This document shows, one piece after another, positions 49,921-59,234 of a DNA stretch of 64,000 nt; position 1 is the first letter of the stretch, and each line of letters starts with the position of its first letter. The stretch comes from Vibrio sp. 10N (lineage in GTDB: Bacteria; Pseudomonadota; Gammaproteobacteria; Enterobacterales; Vibrionaceae), in assembly GCF_036245475.1 (NCBI RefSeq), contig NZ_BTPM01000001.1, positions 3,348,001 through 3,412,000 on the forward strand, read 5' to 3'. The notes under the pieces were generated by a model. It saw nothing but the letters and a program-made list of their open reading frames with translations. It was not told where the DNA came from and ran no database searches. A program made the translations under genes and the position numbers.

Positions 49921-50241
49921 ATGCCTATCTCTCTAATTATAGCGGTAGTGATGCTGATTGGCGTTGCCGGCTATCTATTTGTTTTTATTCAGCGAAAGCA
50001 CACTTTTGGGGTCGATGCTCCAGAGCGAAAAGTCGCCGTCACGATTTTAGATAAGCAAGTGGTTACTACTGATGATCCGACAAAAGAAGATGAGTATTGG
50101 ATCTATATCCAAAAAGGAACCTTTGGACCAAAGCGAGAGTTTCAAATTGGAGTTCACTACTATCACCACTTAAACCCGGGTGACAAAGGGGTATTGACCT
50201 ACCAAGGGGATGAATTCTTACACTTCGCTCTCAACCGTTAA
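49921..50241 (+). CDS. yhhM: DUF2500 family membrane protein YhhM
   Basis: 106 residues from ATG 49921. One N-terminal membrane helix (about 3-24, ISLIIAVVMLIGVAGYLFVFI), then a small beta-rich domain (ERKVAVTILDKQVVT, DEYWIYIQKG, PGDKGVLTYQGDEFLHF). It corresponds to YhhM, which in E. coli follows rsmD-yhhL; here it is separated from them. Function unknown. Confidence 0.82.
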   Translation: MPISLIIAVVMLIGVAGYLFVFIQRKHTFGVDAPERKVAVTILDKQVVTTDDPTKEDEYWIYIQKGTFGPKREFQIGVHYYHHLNPGDKGVLTYQGDEFLHFALNR

Positions 50242-50322
50242 TCACAATCGTAAACCGCTGAGATTTACGCCATTTTATAGTCATGGTAATTTTGACCAAG
50301 TTGAATAACAGGGACGTAAATC

Positions 50323-51393
50323 ATGAAGCTAGCCTCGAGCGTAGCACGCAACGCCTTACTCGCGTGCCTTGCGATACTGACATCCGGCTGCAGTGCCGCC
50401 TACCAAGGTCGTATCAATGATGCCGAGGTCCACCTCGTAGACTATTTTCAACGCTCAGATGGCGGTGACGCGCTCATCTCCACCATGGACAAACTCAACA
50501 TCGACCATGCTTATGTCATGGGCTTACCGGTGATGAAAAAATGGGATGCCAGTGCCCCGAAGGCGCCGCGCTTTGTCTACGGTGATGATACACCAGTCTA
50601 TTACTACTCCTTTACCGATGAACTCGTCGCTCGTGAAGTGGAATCGCTGCCTGCAGCAAGCCAAGCCAGATTGCACCCATTTTTAAGTGGCTTCAACACC
50701 ACGGACATGAACGCCGCTGAACATATAGAAAGAGAGCTCAAATACCGCCCCGGGTTTTGGCAAGGAATTGGGGAGGTGATTACCCGCCATGACCATCTAA
50801 CGGCATTGACCGCCGATGAAAAGCCCAGAGCCAATCACCCTGCTCTTAGCAAAGTTTACGATCTTGCCGCGCGCTATGATATGCCTGTGCTTTTGCATAC
50901 CAATATCACCTCACAGCGAGAAGATAACCCACTCTATTTGCAAGAGCTCGAGCAAGCACTAAGCCAGCACCCTGAAACCCGCTTTCTTTGGGCTCATGCT
51001 GGTACAACGACCACACTGACCCGAACGGTCAGCATGAGATTTCTGTATCAAACCGTCGCTGACTTACTGAGTGAGCACGACAACCTATACATCTTGGCAT
51101 CGTGGAGTTTGATTGAAGTGATGATGCCTCAGGGCCAAATTGACCGCCGCTGGCTGTCTCTGATTGAAGCCTATCCAGAGCGATTCATGATTGGCAGTGA
51201 TGTGGTGGGACAGTTCCAGTATCAAGCGAGCGCCTTAGCCGTTTGGTCACCTATTTTGTCAGCACTGCCTGCGCCTGTGGCGGATAAGATGGCCTATCAA
51301 AATATGCTCGACGTGCTGCCTAATAGGAGCAAACCAAACAATGCTGAGCCAAATAGGAGCAAACCAAACAATGCTGAGCCAAATCAGAATTAA
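50323..51393 (+). CDS. Amidohydrolase-like lipoprotein
   Basis: 356 residues. Lipobox LTSGC puts the lipidated Cys at 23, with Ser+2/Ala sorting residues. The body is TIM-barrel amidohydrolase-like: VDYFQRSDGG, a GEVITRHDH loop, DMPVLLHTNI with a metal-type His, RFLWAHAGTT and FMIGSDVVG with the conserved Asp. Residues 332-351 are two copies of NRSKPNNAEP from a 30-bp tandem duplication. Its stop and that of the minus-strand EAL-HDOD gene share TTAA. Substrate unknown; outer-membrane location inferred. Confidence 0.72.
   Translation: MKLASSVARNALLACLAILTSGCSAAYQGRINDAEVHLVDYFQRSDGGDALISTMDKLNIDHAYVMGLPVMKKWDASAPKAPRFVYGDDTPVYYYSFTDELVAREVESLPAASQARLHPFLSGFNTTDMNAAEHIERELKYRPGFWQGIGEVITRHDHLTALTADEKPRANHPALSKVYDLAARYDMPVLLHTNITSQREDNPLYLQELEQALSQHPETRFLWAHAGTTTTLTRTVSMRFLYQTVADLLSEHDNLYILASWSLIEVMMPQGQIDRRWLSLIEAYPERFMIGSDVVGQFQYQASALAVWSPILSALPAPVADKMAYQNMLDVLPNRSKPNNAEPNRSKPNNAEPNQN
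51322..51381. repeat. 30-bp tandem duplication at the 3' end of the lipoprotein gene
   Basis: Two identical 30-bp units (51322-51351 and 51352-51381) beginning AATAGGAGCAAACCAAACAA encode the duplicated C-terminal decapeptide and keep the frame. Confidence 0.95.
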
Positions 51394-52622
51394 CTCAGCG
51401 CTTGAACTTTTTGACTCCAGCGCTGGGCATCTGCCAGCGCTGCAAAGACTTGATTTTGAGACACGCCCAATTGCACTCGGTGCTGCTCCAGCCCTTGCCA
51501 GTCTGCGGACTCAAAACACTCTCCAATCTGCAACAGGCGTCCGTAGGGGCCTTGACGTTCAAGCAAAGCACGCTTTATCTCTTCACATAAAGGCAGTTGG
51601 GTAAGCAGCTGTTCAAGGGAGAGATCCATCAGCGCATCCAAAATCGAAAACAAGCCAATCATGAACGCTTGATCTTTGTATTGCTTAAATGGCGGATACT
51701 TGGTCATTAAGCGGCAAAATTGCGCTCGCTGCAGCGATAACTCATAGAGCGCTTTCGGCTTACGGCTAGAGATAAATGAGGCCACAGTGAGGGATACAAA
51801 CAACTTGAGCTTATCTTGTCCGAGATAAACCAAAGCTTGTCGGAACGACGAAATCTCCGACTCTAAGCGCGGGCTCATGGTATTTACAAACTGCAGCAGC
51901 TTGTAGGACAAGGTGACGTCTTTGGCGACGATCTGCTCAATTTTATCAAAATCGACCTCAGGCACACACACTTGCTGGAACAGCTCCATCGCCACCAGCT
52001 GCTCGGCACTGATGTAGACTCGCTTCTCCATAATCGGCTTACTAAAGAAAAAGCCCTGGAAAAACTTAAACCCAGCCTGCTTGGTGAGTACAAACTCCTG
52101 TTCCGTCTCAACTCGCTCTGCCAAATACTGTCTTGGACTGCCCTTTGCCTTTTGACGAGCGACAAATTGGCACGCTTGCTCCACGCCCATCGACATGATG
52201 TCGAGCTTAACGATCTGCACAAATGGCAAAAAGCGCTCCCACGCTTCTTTATAAACAAAATCATCGAGCGCTATCATGTACCCGCTGCGTGATAGCTCTT
52301 TGATCGCTTGATAAAGCTCATCATTCGGCTCACAGGTCTCCAAGATCTCAATCACCACTCGATCTTTTGGCAAGATGAGCGGTAAGCGACGTATCAAGCT
52401 TTGCTGTGGAAAGTTAATAAAGCAACGGGAATTAGAAATCGCAGGGTTGACCCCCAGCGATAGAAAGTTTTCTGCTATCAAGCGATAAGTCGCTCGATTG
52501 GCCTCTACATGCGCTGGAAACGCATTACGCTCGCCATCGCGAAACAGTAACTCGTAGCCCAAGGTATGCCGACGCGCATTAAAAATGGGCTGACGAGCCA
52601 CGTAGGTGGCGTACATGTCCAA
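51390..52622 (-). CDS. EAL-HDOD signalling protein with degenerate EAL domain
   Basis: 410 residues. EAL-like domain at about 1-205: YVARQPIFNARRHTLGYELLFRDG replaces EAL with ELL, and the DDFGTGYS loop is DDFVYKEA, so c-di-GMP hydrolysis is unlikely, although LDIMS, AERVETEQEF and FQGFFFSKP remain. The HDOD domain at about 215-400 lacks nuclease-type His-Asp pairs. This YuxH/CdgJ-type architecture has roles in motility and biofilm control in vibrios, so a similar non-catalytic role is inferred. It follows rhtB by 9 bases. Confidence 0.85.
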   Translation of the reverse strand: MDMYATYVARQPIFNARRHTLGYELLFRDGERNAFPAHVEANRATYRLIAENFLSLGVNPAISNSRCFINFPQQSLIRRLPLILPKDRVVIEILETCEPNDELYQAIKELSRSGYMIALDDFVYKEAWERFLPFVQIVKLDIMSMGVEQACQFVARQKAKGSPRQYLAERVETEQEFVLTKQAGFKFFQGFFFSKPIMEKRVYISAEQLVAMELFQQVCVPEVDFDKIEQIVAKDVTLSYKLLQFVNTMSPRLESEISSFRQALVYLGQDKLKLFVSLTVASFISSRKPKALYELSLQRAQFCRLMTKYPPFKQYKDQAFMIGLFSILDALMDLSLEQLLTQLPLCEEIKRALLERQGPYGRLLQIGECFESADWQGLEQHRVQLGVSQNQVFAALADAQRWSQKVQALS

Positions 52623-52631
52623 ACCGCCAGC

Positions 52632-53249
52632 CTACGACTTAGCCGCGGCCAACAAGGCACCGCACCCGACGAACATAGAGCCAAACACTTTGTTGATACG
52701 CCCCATCACTCGGTCTGAGCGAATATAGCGCCCCATTTGTGAAGCAAGCGAGGTATACCCGAGCATTACAACAGCGTCGATAATGACCGTCGTGATACCC
52801 AAAATCGCCAACTGTTGGAATTGATCGCCAGCAGGGTCAATAAACTGCGGAAACAGAGCGACCAAGAACACAATGGATTTTGGATTGGTGAGGTTAATCA
52901 GCACCGCACTGCGCAGTAATTGCCCGGCACTACAACATTCATGACCAGCTTTAGCTGAAACCGATTCAGTATCACGCCATTTTTGAATACCAAGCCAGAT
53001 GAGGTACACCACCCCTACCCACTTGATGACACTAAACGCCAAAGCTGACTGTGCTACGAGCGCGCCGATACCCGCTCCCACCAACACGATGTGAACAGCT
53101 AGGCCAATCTGCAAGCCAGCAATTGCCGCGAGCGATTTGCGTGTCCCGTAACTTAATCCATTACTGATCGAGTTAACGGTGCCAGATCCAGGCGCCAAAC
53201 TGAACACGATCGCAGTCACCACGTAAGCGAACCAAACATGATAATCCAT
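52632..53249 (-). CDS. rhtB: Homoserine/homoserine lactone efflux protein RhtB
   Basis: 205-residue LysE-family exporter with six predicted membrane helices. LAPGSGTVNSISNGLSYGTR near the start and NLTNPKSIVFLVALFPQF in the middle match E. coli RhtB closely. It sits next to divergent pldB and then yigL, the E. coli rhtB-pldB-yigL order. Confidence 0.93.
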   Translation of the reverse strand: MDYHVWFAYVVTAIVFSLAPGSGTVNSISNGLSYGTRKSLAAIAGLQIGLAVHIVLVGAGIGALVAQSALAFSVIKWVGVVYLIWLGIQKWRDTESVSAKAGHECCSAGQLLRSAVLINLTNPKSIVFLVALFPQFIDPAGDQFQQLAILGITTVIIDAVVMLGYTSLASQMGRYIRSDRVMGRINKVFGSMFVGCGALLAAAKS

Positions 53250-53376
53250 TGTATTTCCTCACCACTGGTTTACTCTTAACTAAATAAGACGTCCCGTGGA
53301 CTAATCACCCTGTACATCGACACAAAACCGTCGAAAAAACAGTGCATTATACACAAATATTGAAGTAGGCCTATGT

Positions 53377-54363
53377 ATGCACAAAAAAAATGCTACCGAC
53401 ACCTCTTATACTCAAGAGCCACAATTTGAGCAAGTAATAAACACACAAATCGCTCAATTATGGGACAGTCGCCATGAGGGTAAGCTCAAAGCGAAGGATG
53501 GCACCGAGCTTTTTTGGTGTAAGTTAACCCATGACAGCCATAAGAAGGCCCTAGTGGTGGTCAATGGACGCATCGAATCGGCGTGGAAGTATCAAGAGCT
53601 ATTTTTCGACTTTTACCAGCAAGGCTACAACATCTACTCATTTGATCACCGCGGCCAAGGGCTTTCGACTCACCTTGCTCCGAATCCGGAAATGGGTCAC
53701 GTGCATGAGTTTGATGATTACCTCAATGACATGCAACTCATCCTTGAGAGTTTTGATTTACGCCATTACGAACAGCGCTACCTGCTTGCTCACTCCATGG
53801 GAGGCAATATCGCAACTCGCTACCTGCAAACTCGCCCAGAGCACGGCTTCGATAAAATCGCGCTCAGCGCGCCAATGTATGGCGTGAATGTTCCTTGGTA
53901 CCTCAAGCCGATTGCGATGTGGTTGTCACAAATTATGACTGCGATCTACCCAACCCCAACCTACGCACCTGGTTACCAAGGGTATGTTGCAAAACCGTTT
54001 GATATCAATCCTCTCTCTTCAAGTGAGGTGCGTTATCACTGGTTTCGCGATCTGTATGAAAAAATGCCTGAGCTCAAGATTGGTGGCCCAAGCACACGCT
54101 GGGTATGGCAGGGTTTGATGGCAGCAAAGCAGTGCATTCAGCAAACAAGGCAAGTCAACATTCCTCTACTGGTGGTCCAAGCGGGTGCCGATAAAATTGT
54201 AAGCAACCAAGACCAGCTGCGCTTTATTAATAAGCTCACTCGTACCAACCCTCAGGCACAACTCGTGACGGTCGATGGTGCCAAACATGAAGTGCTGTTT
54301 GAGAAAGACCTGTATCGTAACCAAGCCCTGGACGCCGTCACTCAGTTCTTCAGTACTCGATAG
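53377..54363 (+). CDS. pldB: Lysophospholipase L2
   Basis: 328-residue alpha/beta hydrolase. The nucleophile elbow is AHSMGGN, with DHRGQG before it and the C-terminal His in DGAKHEVLFE; an Asp in VVQAGADKIV completes the triad. E. coli PldB releases fatty acids from lysophospholipids at the inner membrane. It is divergent from rhtB. Confidence 0.92.
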   Translation: MHKKNATDTSYTQEPQFEQVINTQIAQLWDSRHEGKLKAKDGTELFWCKLTHDSHKKALVVVNGRIESAWKYQELFFDFYQQGYNIYSFDHRGQGLSTHLAPNPEMGHVHEFDDYLNDMQLILESFDLRHYEQRYLLAHSMGGNIATRYLQTRPEHGFDKIALSAPMYGVNVPWYLKPIAMWLSQIMTAIYPTPTYAPGYQGYVAKPFDINPLSSSEVRYHWFRDLYEKMPELKIGGPSTRWVWQGLMAAKQCIQQTRQVNIPLLVVQAGADKIVSNQDQLRFINKLTRTNPQAQLVTVDGAKHEVLFEKDLYRNQALDAVTQFFSTR

Positions 54364-54370
54364 CGACGGT

Positions 54371-54419
54371 AGAGGGTAAAATGAGGAAACAAATCAATTC
54401 ACCATTTACCCTCTTTTTC
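54371..54419 (+). terminator. Terminator of pldB
   Basis: AGAGGGTAAAATG...CACCATTTACCCTCT followed by five T, a long stem just after the pldB stop. Confidence 0.8.
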
Positions 54420-54511
54420 TACGCTCAGATCCCCTACAATGATCGCCATTGTGATGGCCCCCTTGGCCGCACCAAGCGACTCGCTTGTACCTGTGACACA
54501 AAGAGAGAACT

Positions 54512-55333
54512 ATGACCCTGAATCGAGATTCCATCAAAATTGTTGCCTCTGATCTAGACGGTACCCTGCTGGCACCTGATCACCTGCTCAGCGCCAACTC
54601 GAAGCAAACCTTGAAAGAGCTGCACGCTAAGGGTTACACCTTTATCTTCGCCACAGGTCGTCATCATGTCGATGTAGCCGGCATTCGTAAGTCCGTGGGG
54701 ATCCCTGCTTACATGATCACCTCTAACGGCGCGCGCGTCCACGATGAGCAAGACGAGCTGCTGTATAGCCAAAACGTCCCAGAACAGCTCGTGCAATCCG
54801 TCGTTGATGTACTGAATACCGACAGTGAATTGTTTGTGCACATGTATCAAGACGATACTTGGTTGCTGAACCAAGAGGATGAGTTCCTACGCAAGTTCCA
54901 TACTGAAACTGGCTTTACCTACACCCTGTTCGATGCCAGCAATGCACCAACTCAAGGGATCGCCAAGATTTTCATTACTCACCCGAAACAAGATCATGAA
55001 CATCTGGTTGAGTTTGAAGACGCGCTACGCGAAAAATTTGGTGACTCGCTGAACATCGCGTTCTCAACGCCTTGGTGCCTCGAAGTCATGGCCAAAGAAG
55101 TATCAAAAGGTGAGGCACTTAAAGCGGTTGCAGAAAAACTCGGCTTTGGTTTGGAAAACTGTATCGCATTTGGCGATGGCATGAATGACGCAGAAATGCT
55201 GAGCATGGCGGGTCACGGCTACGTCATGGAGAACGCGCATGAGAAGGTGAAAAAAGCGCTACCAAACAATACCATCATTGGTAGCAATGCCGATGATGCC
55301 GTCGCAGAATTTCTAAAACAGCACCTGCTGTAA
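54512..55333 (+). CDS. yigL: Cof-type HAD phosphatase YigL
   Basis: 273 residues. HAD motif I ASDLDGTLL, motif II ATGRHH, lysine in EVSKGEALK and motif IV AFGDGMNDAEML, with a C2B-type cap between. E. coli YigL dephosphorylates pyridoxal 5'-phosphate and sugar phosphates. It follows pldB but has its own upstream space. Confidence 0.92.
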   Translation: MTLNRDSIKIVASDLDGTLLAPDHLLSANSKQTLKELHAKGYTFIFATGRHHVDVAGIRKSVGIPAYMITSNGARVHDEQDELLYSQNVPEQLVQSVVDVLNTDSELFVHMYQDDTWLLNQEDEFLRKFHTETGFTYTLFDASNAPTQGIAKIFITHPKQDHEHLVEFEDALREKFGDSLNIAFSTPWCLEVMAKEVSKGEALKAVAEKLGFGLENCIAFGDGMNDAEMLSMAGHGYVMENAHEKVKKALPNNTIIGSNADDAVAEFLKQHLL

Positions 55334-55343
55334 CCGATCCAAT

Positions 55344-55394
55344 CTCCCATGCTCACCCCTATATAGCGTATATCCTAGCTATTGGGCATGGGAG
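55344..55394 (+). terminator. Possible terminator of yigL
   Basis: CTCCCATGC pairs with GCATGGGAG over a 33-base loop and is followed by TTTGTTT, 10 bases after the yigL stop. The long loop makes this moderate evidence. Confidence 0.5.
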
Positions 55395-55419
55395 TTTGTT
55401 TAACTCGTCGCACCGCTGA

Positions 55420-55878
55420 CTAACGGGTAACTCGCGCGAGTATCGCCGACCATTCAGGCTCAGATACGGGCATCACCGATAAGCGATTACCTCGTTTCAC
55501 TAACGGCATATCTTCCAGCTCAGGCATCACCTTAAGAATACTCAGTGGCAGGACACGCTTAAACTTTTCGACATATTCAATGTCTACCATTAACCAGCGT
55601 GGATTATCCGGATCCGCTTTGGGATCGTAATAGTCGCTATTGATATCAAACTGAAAATGATCGGGATACGCCTCTTTGGTAACACGAGCAATGCCCGCAA
55701 CACCAATGGTTTTGCATGACGAATGATAAATCAGCACCAGATCGCCCAACTTCATCTCATCACGCATCATATTGCGCGCTTGATAATTACGAACCCCTTC
55801 CCAGCATGAAGTTCCTTTCACACGCAGTGTGTCGATGGAAAATTCATCTGGTTCTGTTTTGAATAACCAATATGCCAT
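55420..55878 (-). CDS. EVE domain-containing protein
   Basis: 152 residues from ATG 55878, beginning MAYWLFKTEPDEFSIDTL. EVE signature: WEGVRNYQARNMMRDEMKLGDLVLIYHSS with aromatic cage residues, and DPDNPRWLMVDIEYVEKFKRVLPL. EVE domains are PUA-like and bind modified bases in DNA or RNA; some occur in defence systems, but this stand-alone form is widespread in core genomes. The upstream in-frame extension to 55962 lacks a ribosome-binding site and would run into the divergent gene. Confidence 0.88.
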   Translation of the reverse strand: MAYWLFKTEPDEFSIDTLRVKGTSCWEGVRNYQARNMMRDEMKLGDLVLIYHSSCKTIGVAGIARVTKEAYPDHFQFDINSDYYDPKADPDNPRWLMVDIEYVEKFKRVLPLSILKVMPELEDMPLVKRGNRLSVMPVSEPEWSAILARVTR

Positions 55879-55921
55879 AATGGTATCGAACCCTGTGATC
55901 GTTCTAACTAAGGAAAATTTA

Positions 55922-56950
55922 ATGACAATGTCGCGTCTAACGCTCGCGGTTGCCCCGCTCATATTGCTTCAAGCGTGTTCGTCTTTCAACACAGAGACGC
56001 CGCAAAGTGCGCCTCAAGTGCCTTCCGCGGAACTATCACGTCCAGAAACCATCACACCACAAACTTACGTGATGCGTGGACAAGCGGTCATTGGTCACGA
56101 GACCCGCACCATTCAACCATGTGGTAGTCAGCACCAATACTGGCTGTCGTTGCCAAAAGAAGTTCGCTCGGAAGCCGAGAGGTTAACGCGCAAGCCATAT
56201 CAGCCTATCTATGCCGAGGTCGTTGGCTACCTTGAACCACCGAGCCATCGAGGTTTTGATTCCGACTACACAGGACGCTTTGTGGTCACGCAGGTCAACA
56301 TGCTGACCGCAGAGAACCCTAAGCGCTGCGATCAACCATTGAGACCGACACAAGTGCTGGGTAACGAACCTTTCTGGTCACTGAAATTCGACACTGCACA
56401 GCAAGCCAGCTTTGCCATGATGGGAGAACAGGCGCAGTCGCTGACGTTGAACGATCGCAAGGTAACACAGACCACCCGTCGCTATGAGTTTGACGATGCT
56501 AACCTGCAGATGAGCAGCAAACTGTGCAGCGACACCATGAGTGACACCATTTACGGCTGGACCGGCGTGCTCACCATGAACGGTCAGACTCGACAGGGCT
56601 GTGCAACACTCTCCAACTCCGATACCACCCTAAAATGGGCAGGCAATTATGTAGCACAGTCAACCGAGACAGCAGGCTTTACCGTGTCAATGACACTGCT
56701 ACCGGATCATACCGCCATCACTCGCTACGAGTACCCAGATGACTCTCCAGCGACCGAAGAACGCGGCTTCTGGCAGCAGCTGAGCAATCAACAAGTACAA
56801 GTGATCATGACACGCCACCAGCAACAGTATTTAGTCTCACAGCGACTGTTTACTTGGGACGGCAACAAGCTCATCGCTAAACAAGAGAAAGTGGGTGATA
56901 TTGTTTACCCTATTGCCAATGGTGGTTTAGTGCTGTTTAAGAGTGAATAG
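55922..56950 (+). CDS. COG3650-like lipoprotein
   Basis: 342 residues from ATG 55922, AAGGA 7 bases upstream. Lipobox LLQAC gives lipid-modified Cys19. The first part has AVIGHETRTIQPCGSQHQYWL and VVGYLEPPSH, the middle QVLGNEPFWSLKFD and a Cys-containing region typical of COG3650 (NlpE/MliC-related envelope proteins), then a beta-rich C-terminal domain. Periplasmic or outer-membrane; the role is unknown, though envelope sensing or copper-type binding is possible. Confidence 0.72.
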   Translation: MTMSRLTLAVAPLILLQACSSFNTETPQSAPQVPSAELSRPETITPQTYVMRGQAVIGHETRTIQPCGSQHQYWLSLPKEVRSEAERLTRKPYQPIYAEVVGYLEPPSHRGFDSDYTGRFVVTQVNMLTAENPKRCDQPLRPTQVLGNEPFWSLKFDTAQQASFAMMGEQAQSLTLNDRKVTQTTRRYEFDDANLQMSSKLCSDTMSDTIYGWTGVLTMNGQTRQGCATLSNSDTTLKWAGNYVAQSTETAGFTVSMTLLPDHTAITRYEYPDDSPATEERGFWQQLSNQQVQVIMTRHQQQYLVSQRLFTWDGNKLIAKQEKVGDIVYPIANGGLVLFKSE

Positions 56951-56959
56951 ATCGAGACA

Positions 56960-57544
56960 ATGAACCCAATGTGCACAACGTGTGGTTTTATCCACAATTG
57001 CTACTGCGAGGCGATCCCAACGATCGCCTCAGATCTTTGCTTTACCCTGCTGACACACCCTAACGAATTGACCCGTGCCACCAATACCGGGAAGCTGATC
57101 AACCGGTTGTTTATGTCCAGCGCAATAACCGAATGGCAACGCAAACAGCCATGTGAGCGCTGTTTACCTGATACCAGCCCCCATACACCTGTACTGGTGT
57201 TTCCCTGTGAAGAGAGCAAGCCACTCTGTGAGTGGCAAAGAGAGCAACAAGGCTTAGCCAGTAACTTCATTGTGCTTGATGGCACATGGCAAGAGGCGAA
57301 GAAGATGCTCAATCGCAGCGCTTGGTTGCAATCACTGCCGAAAGTGCATCTTAATGCCACTCAGTTATCGCAATATCAACTGCGAAGAAACCAAGAGGCG
57401 GGCAACTTGTGCACTTTTGAAGTGTGTGCCGAGATCACTCGGGAGGTAGGCAGTGAGCAGGATGCTGACACCATGCTCACCTTCTTTGACGACTACTTAC
57501 AGCGCTTTCAAGCCGAGCGCAGTGGGCACGCCCTAACGCGCTAA
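56960..57544 (+). CDS. DTW domain protein, probable tRNA acp3U transferase
   Basis: 194 residues. Zinc-type Cys motifs CTTCGFIHNCYC at 5-16, then LVFPCEES and the DxTW motif in VLDGTWQEAKKML. DTW proteins (TapT/TuaA in E. coli) transfer the aminocarboxypropyl group from SAM to uridine in tRNA. It follows the lipoprotein by 9 bases. TapT versus TuaA membership is not resolved. Confidence 0.85.
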   Translation: MNPMCTTCGFIHNCYCEAIPTIASDLCFTLLTHPNELTRATNTGKLINRLFMSSAITEWQRKQPCERCLPDTSPHTPVLVFPCEESKPLCEWQREQQGLASNFIVLDGTWQEAKKMLNRSAWLQSLPKVHLNATQLSQYQLRRNQEAGNLCTFEVCAEITREVGSEQDADTMLTFFDDYLQRFQAERSGHALTR

Positions 57545-57558
57545 TATCCAATGCTTGC

Positions 57559-58278
57559 TCAAGGCGTTAACTCAAGCAGCTGCTGGATGTGACTGATTTC
57601 AATATCTGGCAGTTGTTTCATTCGCTGGGCATCACGAGGTGTCATACCTTGGTCGTTAAACCAGCAGGCACTAAAACCGTTTCGCTTGGCACCCGCCACA
57701 TCGGTCACAACGTGATCGCCAACATGCAGTATTTGCTGACGCGGCAAGGCTAGAAACTCAGCGGCTTTATCAAACATATCCGCATAAGGTTTTGCTCTAC
57801 CGTCTGGACCCGCCTTGAGCACAAGGGAGAAATAACCACCCAAACCGATTTTATCGACATCGACATTACCATTGGTGATCGCAACCAGCGGTATCCGATG
57901 ACACAACTGGGTGAGAACCTGATGTGTTTCATGTGGAACATCGAAGTCACTGCGCCAGTGTAAAACATGATTAATGAGCGTTTGTGCCGCCTCGGTAGCT
58001 TTAGGATCATCGTAACCCAAATGCTCTAGACCCTGCTTGATCTGCTGAAAACGCCACTCGGTGACATCATGTTTCAACATTGGGCTTTGCTCTAATAACT
58101 TAAACTTAAACGCTTGCCACTGAGCGCGGTCCCACTGCTGACTGATGGGATGGGCTTGCTGTAGCCACAGTGCGGCCTTTTGTTCGACCTTGCGAATAAT
58201 CGGCCAGTTGTCATAGAGCGTATCGTCGAGATCAAAGGTCATCGCCTTGATAGTGTCTAGGCTGCGATAAAAGCGCAT
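57559..58278 (-). CDS. yigB: HAD-IA phosphatase YigB
   Basis: 239 residues (E. coli 238). HAD motif I FDLDDTLYDN, motif II AITNGN, lysine in GRAKPYADMF, motif IV HVGDHVVTDVAGA. E. coli YigB removes phosphate from 5-amino-6-(5-phosphoribitylamino)uracil in riboflavin synthesis and can hydrolyse FMN. Start overlaps xerC stop (TAATG). Confidence 0.94.
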   Translation of the reverse strand: MRFYRSLDTIKAMTFDLDDTLYDNWPIIRKVEQKAALWLQQAHPISQQWDRAQWQAFKFKLLEQSPMLKHDVTEWRFQQIKQGLEHLGYDDPKATEAAQTLINHVLHWRSDFDVPHETHQVLTQLCHRIPLVAITNGNVDVDKIGLGGYFSLVLKAGPDGRAKPYADMFDKAAEFLALPRQQILHVGDHVVTDVAGAKRNGFSACWFNDQGMTPRDAQRMKQLPDIEISHIQQLLELTP

Positions 58279-59234
58279 TAGGAATCCTCTTGTTGCTTAG
58301 GCTTACCTTTCTTATGTGCTCGGGGGTGAGCTTGATCATACGCTTGGGCAAGATGTTGAAAATCGAGGTGGGTATAGATTTGCGTCGTCGAGATGTTCTC
58401 ATGACCAAGTAGCTCTTGAACCGCACGCAGGTTGTTGCTCGACTCTAACATATGCGTGGCAAACGAGTGGCGAAGTTTATGTGGGCTCACATGACTCGCC
58501 AACGACTGTTTCTGTCCCCACTCTGCCATGCGCTTTTGCACGCTTCGATGAGAAATACGCGTACCAAGTTTCGACACGAATAGTGCCGGTTCACCCGGTT
58601 TTGCCAACTCACCGCGTACTTTGAGCCATTTTGTCGCCCACTCTGTCGCATAGCCAGAAAATGGGACTTTTCGCTCTTTGTTACCTTTACCAATAACACG
58701 GATTTCACCGCTCGACAGGTTAAGGTGTTTCACATCGATGCCGACCATCTCCGCTAAACGCAATCCTGCACCATACATCATTTCCATCATGGCACGATCA
58801 CGAATGGCCAGCGGATCGGTTTCATCCACTTCGAGAAGCTGCGAAACTTCATCAACATCAAGATTCTTAGGCAGTGGTCGCTGCTTACGCGGCGCACTGA
58901 CCCCTTTTGCCGGATTCGCCGTCAGCTCACCACGCAAAATGAGGAAATCAAAAAAGCTACGCAGTGACGATAACCGTGTCGCAATGCTGCTCGCCTTCAT
59001 CCCCTCTCGCATACCTTTGCCCGCCAGCTGTCTCACCCACCCGGCATCAACCTGAGTCCAAGCTTTCACGCCCATCTCATTCAAGTGTTGACCCATGGTT
59101 TCGAGTTGCTGACGATAATTGCGCTGAGTATGAAGACTGAGCCCTTTTTCACTGCGTAGGTATTCGTAAAACTTATCAAGCGGCTTTTGTAGGCCACCTG
59201 GTAAGTTTACTTTAGGCATGGCTTGGTCTGACAT
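58278..59234 (-). CDS. xerC: Site-specific tyrosine recombinase XerC
   Basis: 318 residues; resolves chromosome dimers with XerD at dif. The catalytic residues Arg159 (GAGLRLAEM), Lys183 (IGKGNKER), His252 and Arg255 (SPHKLRHSF), His278 (LGHENIST) and Tyr287 (QIYTHL) are all present. ATG 59234 is chosen because AGAGGAAGACA precedes it; it overlaps the DUF484 gene by 23 bp. Confidence 0.96.
   Translation of the reverse strand: MSDQAMPKVNLPGGLQKPLDKFYEYLRSEKGLSLHTQRNYRQQLETMGQHLNEMGVKAWTQVDAGWVRQLAGKGMREGMKASSIATRLSSLRSFFDFLILRGELTANPAKGVSAPRKQRPLPKNLDVDEVSQLLEVDETDPLAIRDRAMMEMMYGAGLRLAEMVGIDVKHLNLSSGEIRVIGKGNKERKVPFSGYATEWATKWLKVRGELAKPGEPALFVSKLGTRISHRSVQKRMAEWGQKQSLASHVSPHKLRHSFATHMLESSNNLRAVQELLGHENISTTQIYTHLDFQHLAQAYDQAHPRAHKKGKPKQQEDS

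Noticed and set aside
55420..55878. Defence-system member (EVE domain)
   Set aside because: Stand-alone EVE gene among housekeeping genes, no nuclease, helicase or McrBC-type partner nearby.
58278..59234. Integrase of a mobile element
   Set aside because: Length, context (dapF-DUF484-xerC-yigB) and sequence fit the chromosomal recombinase XerC.
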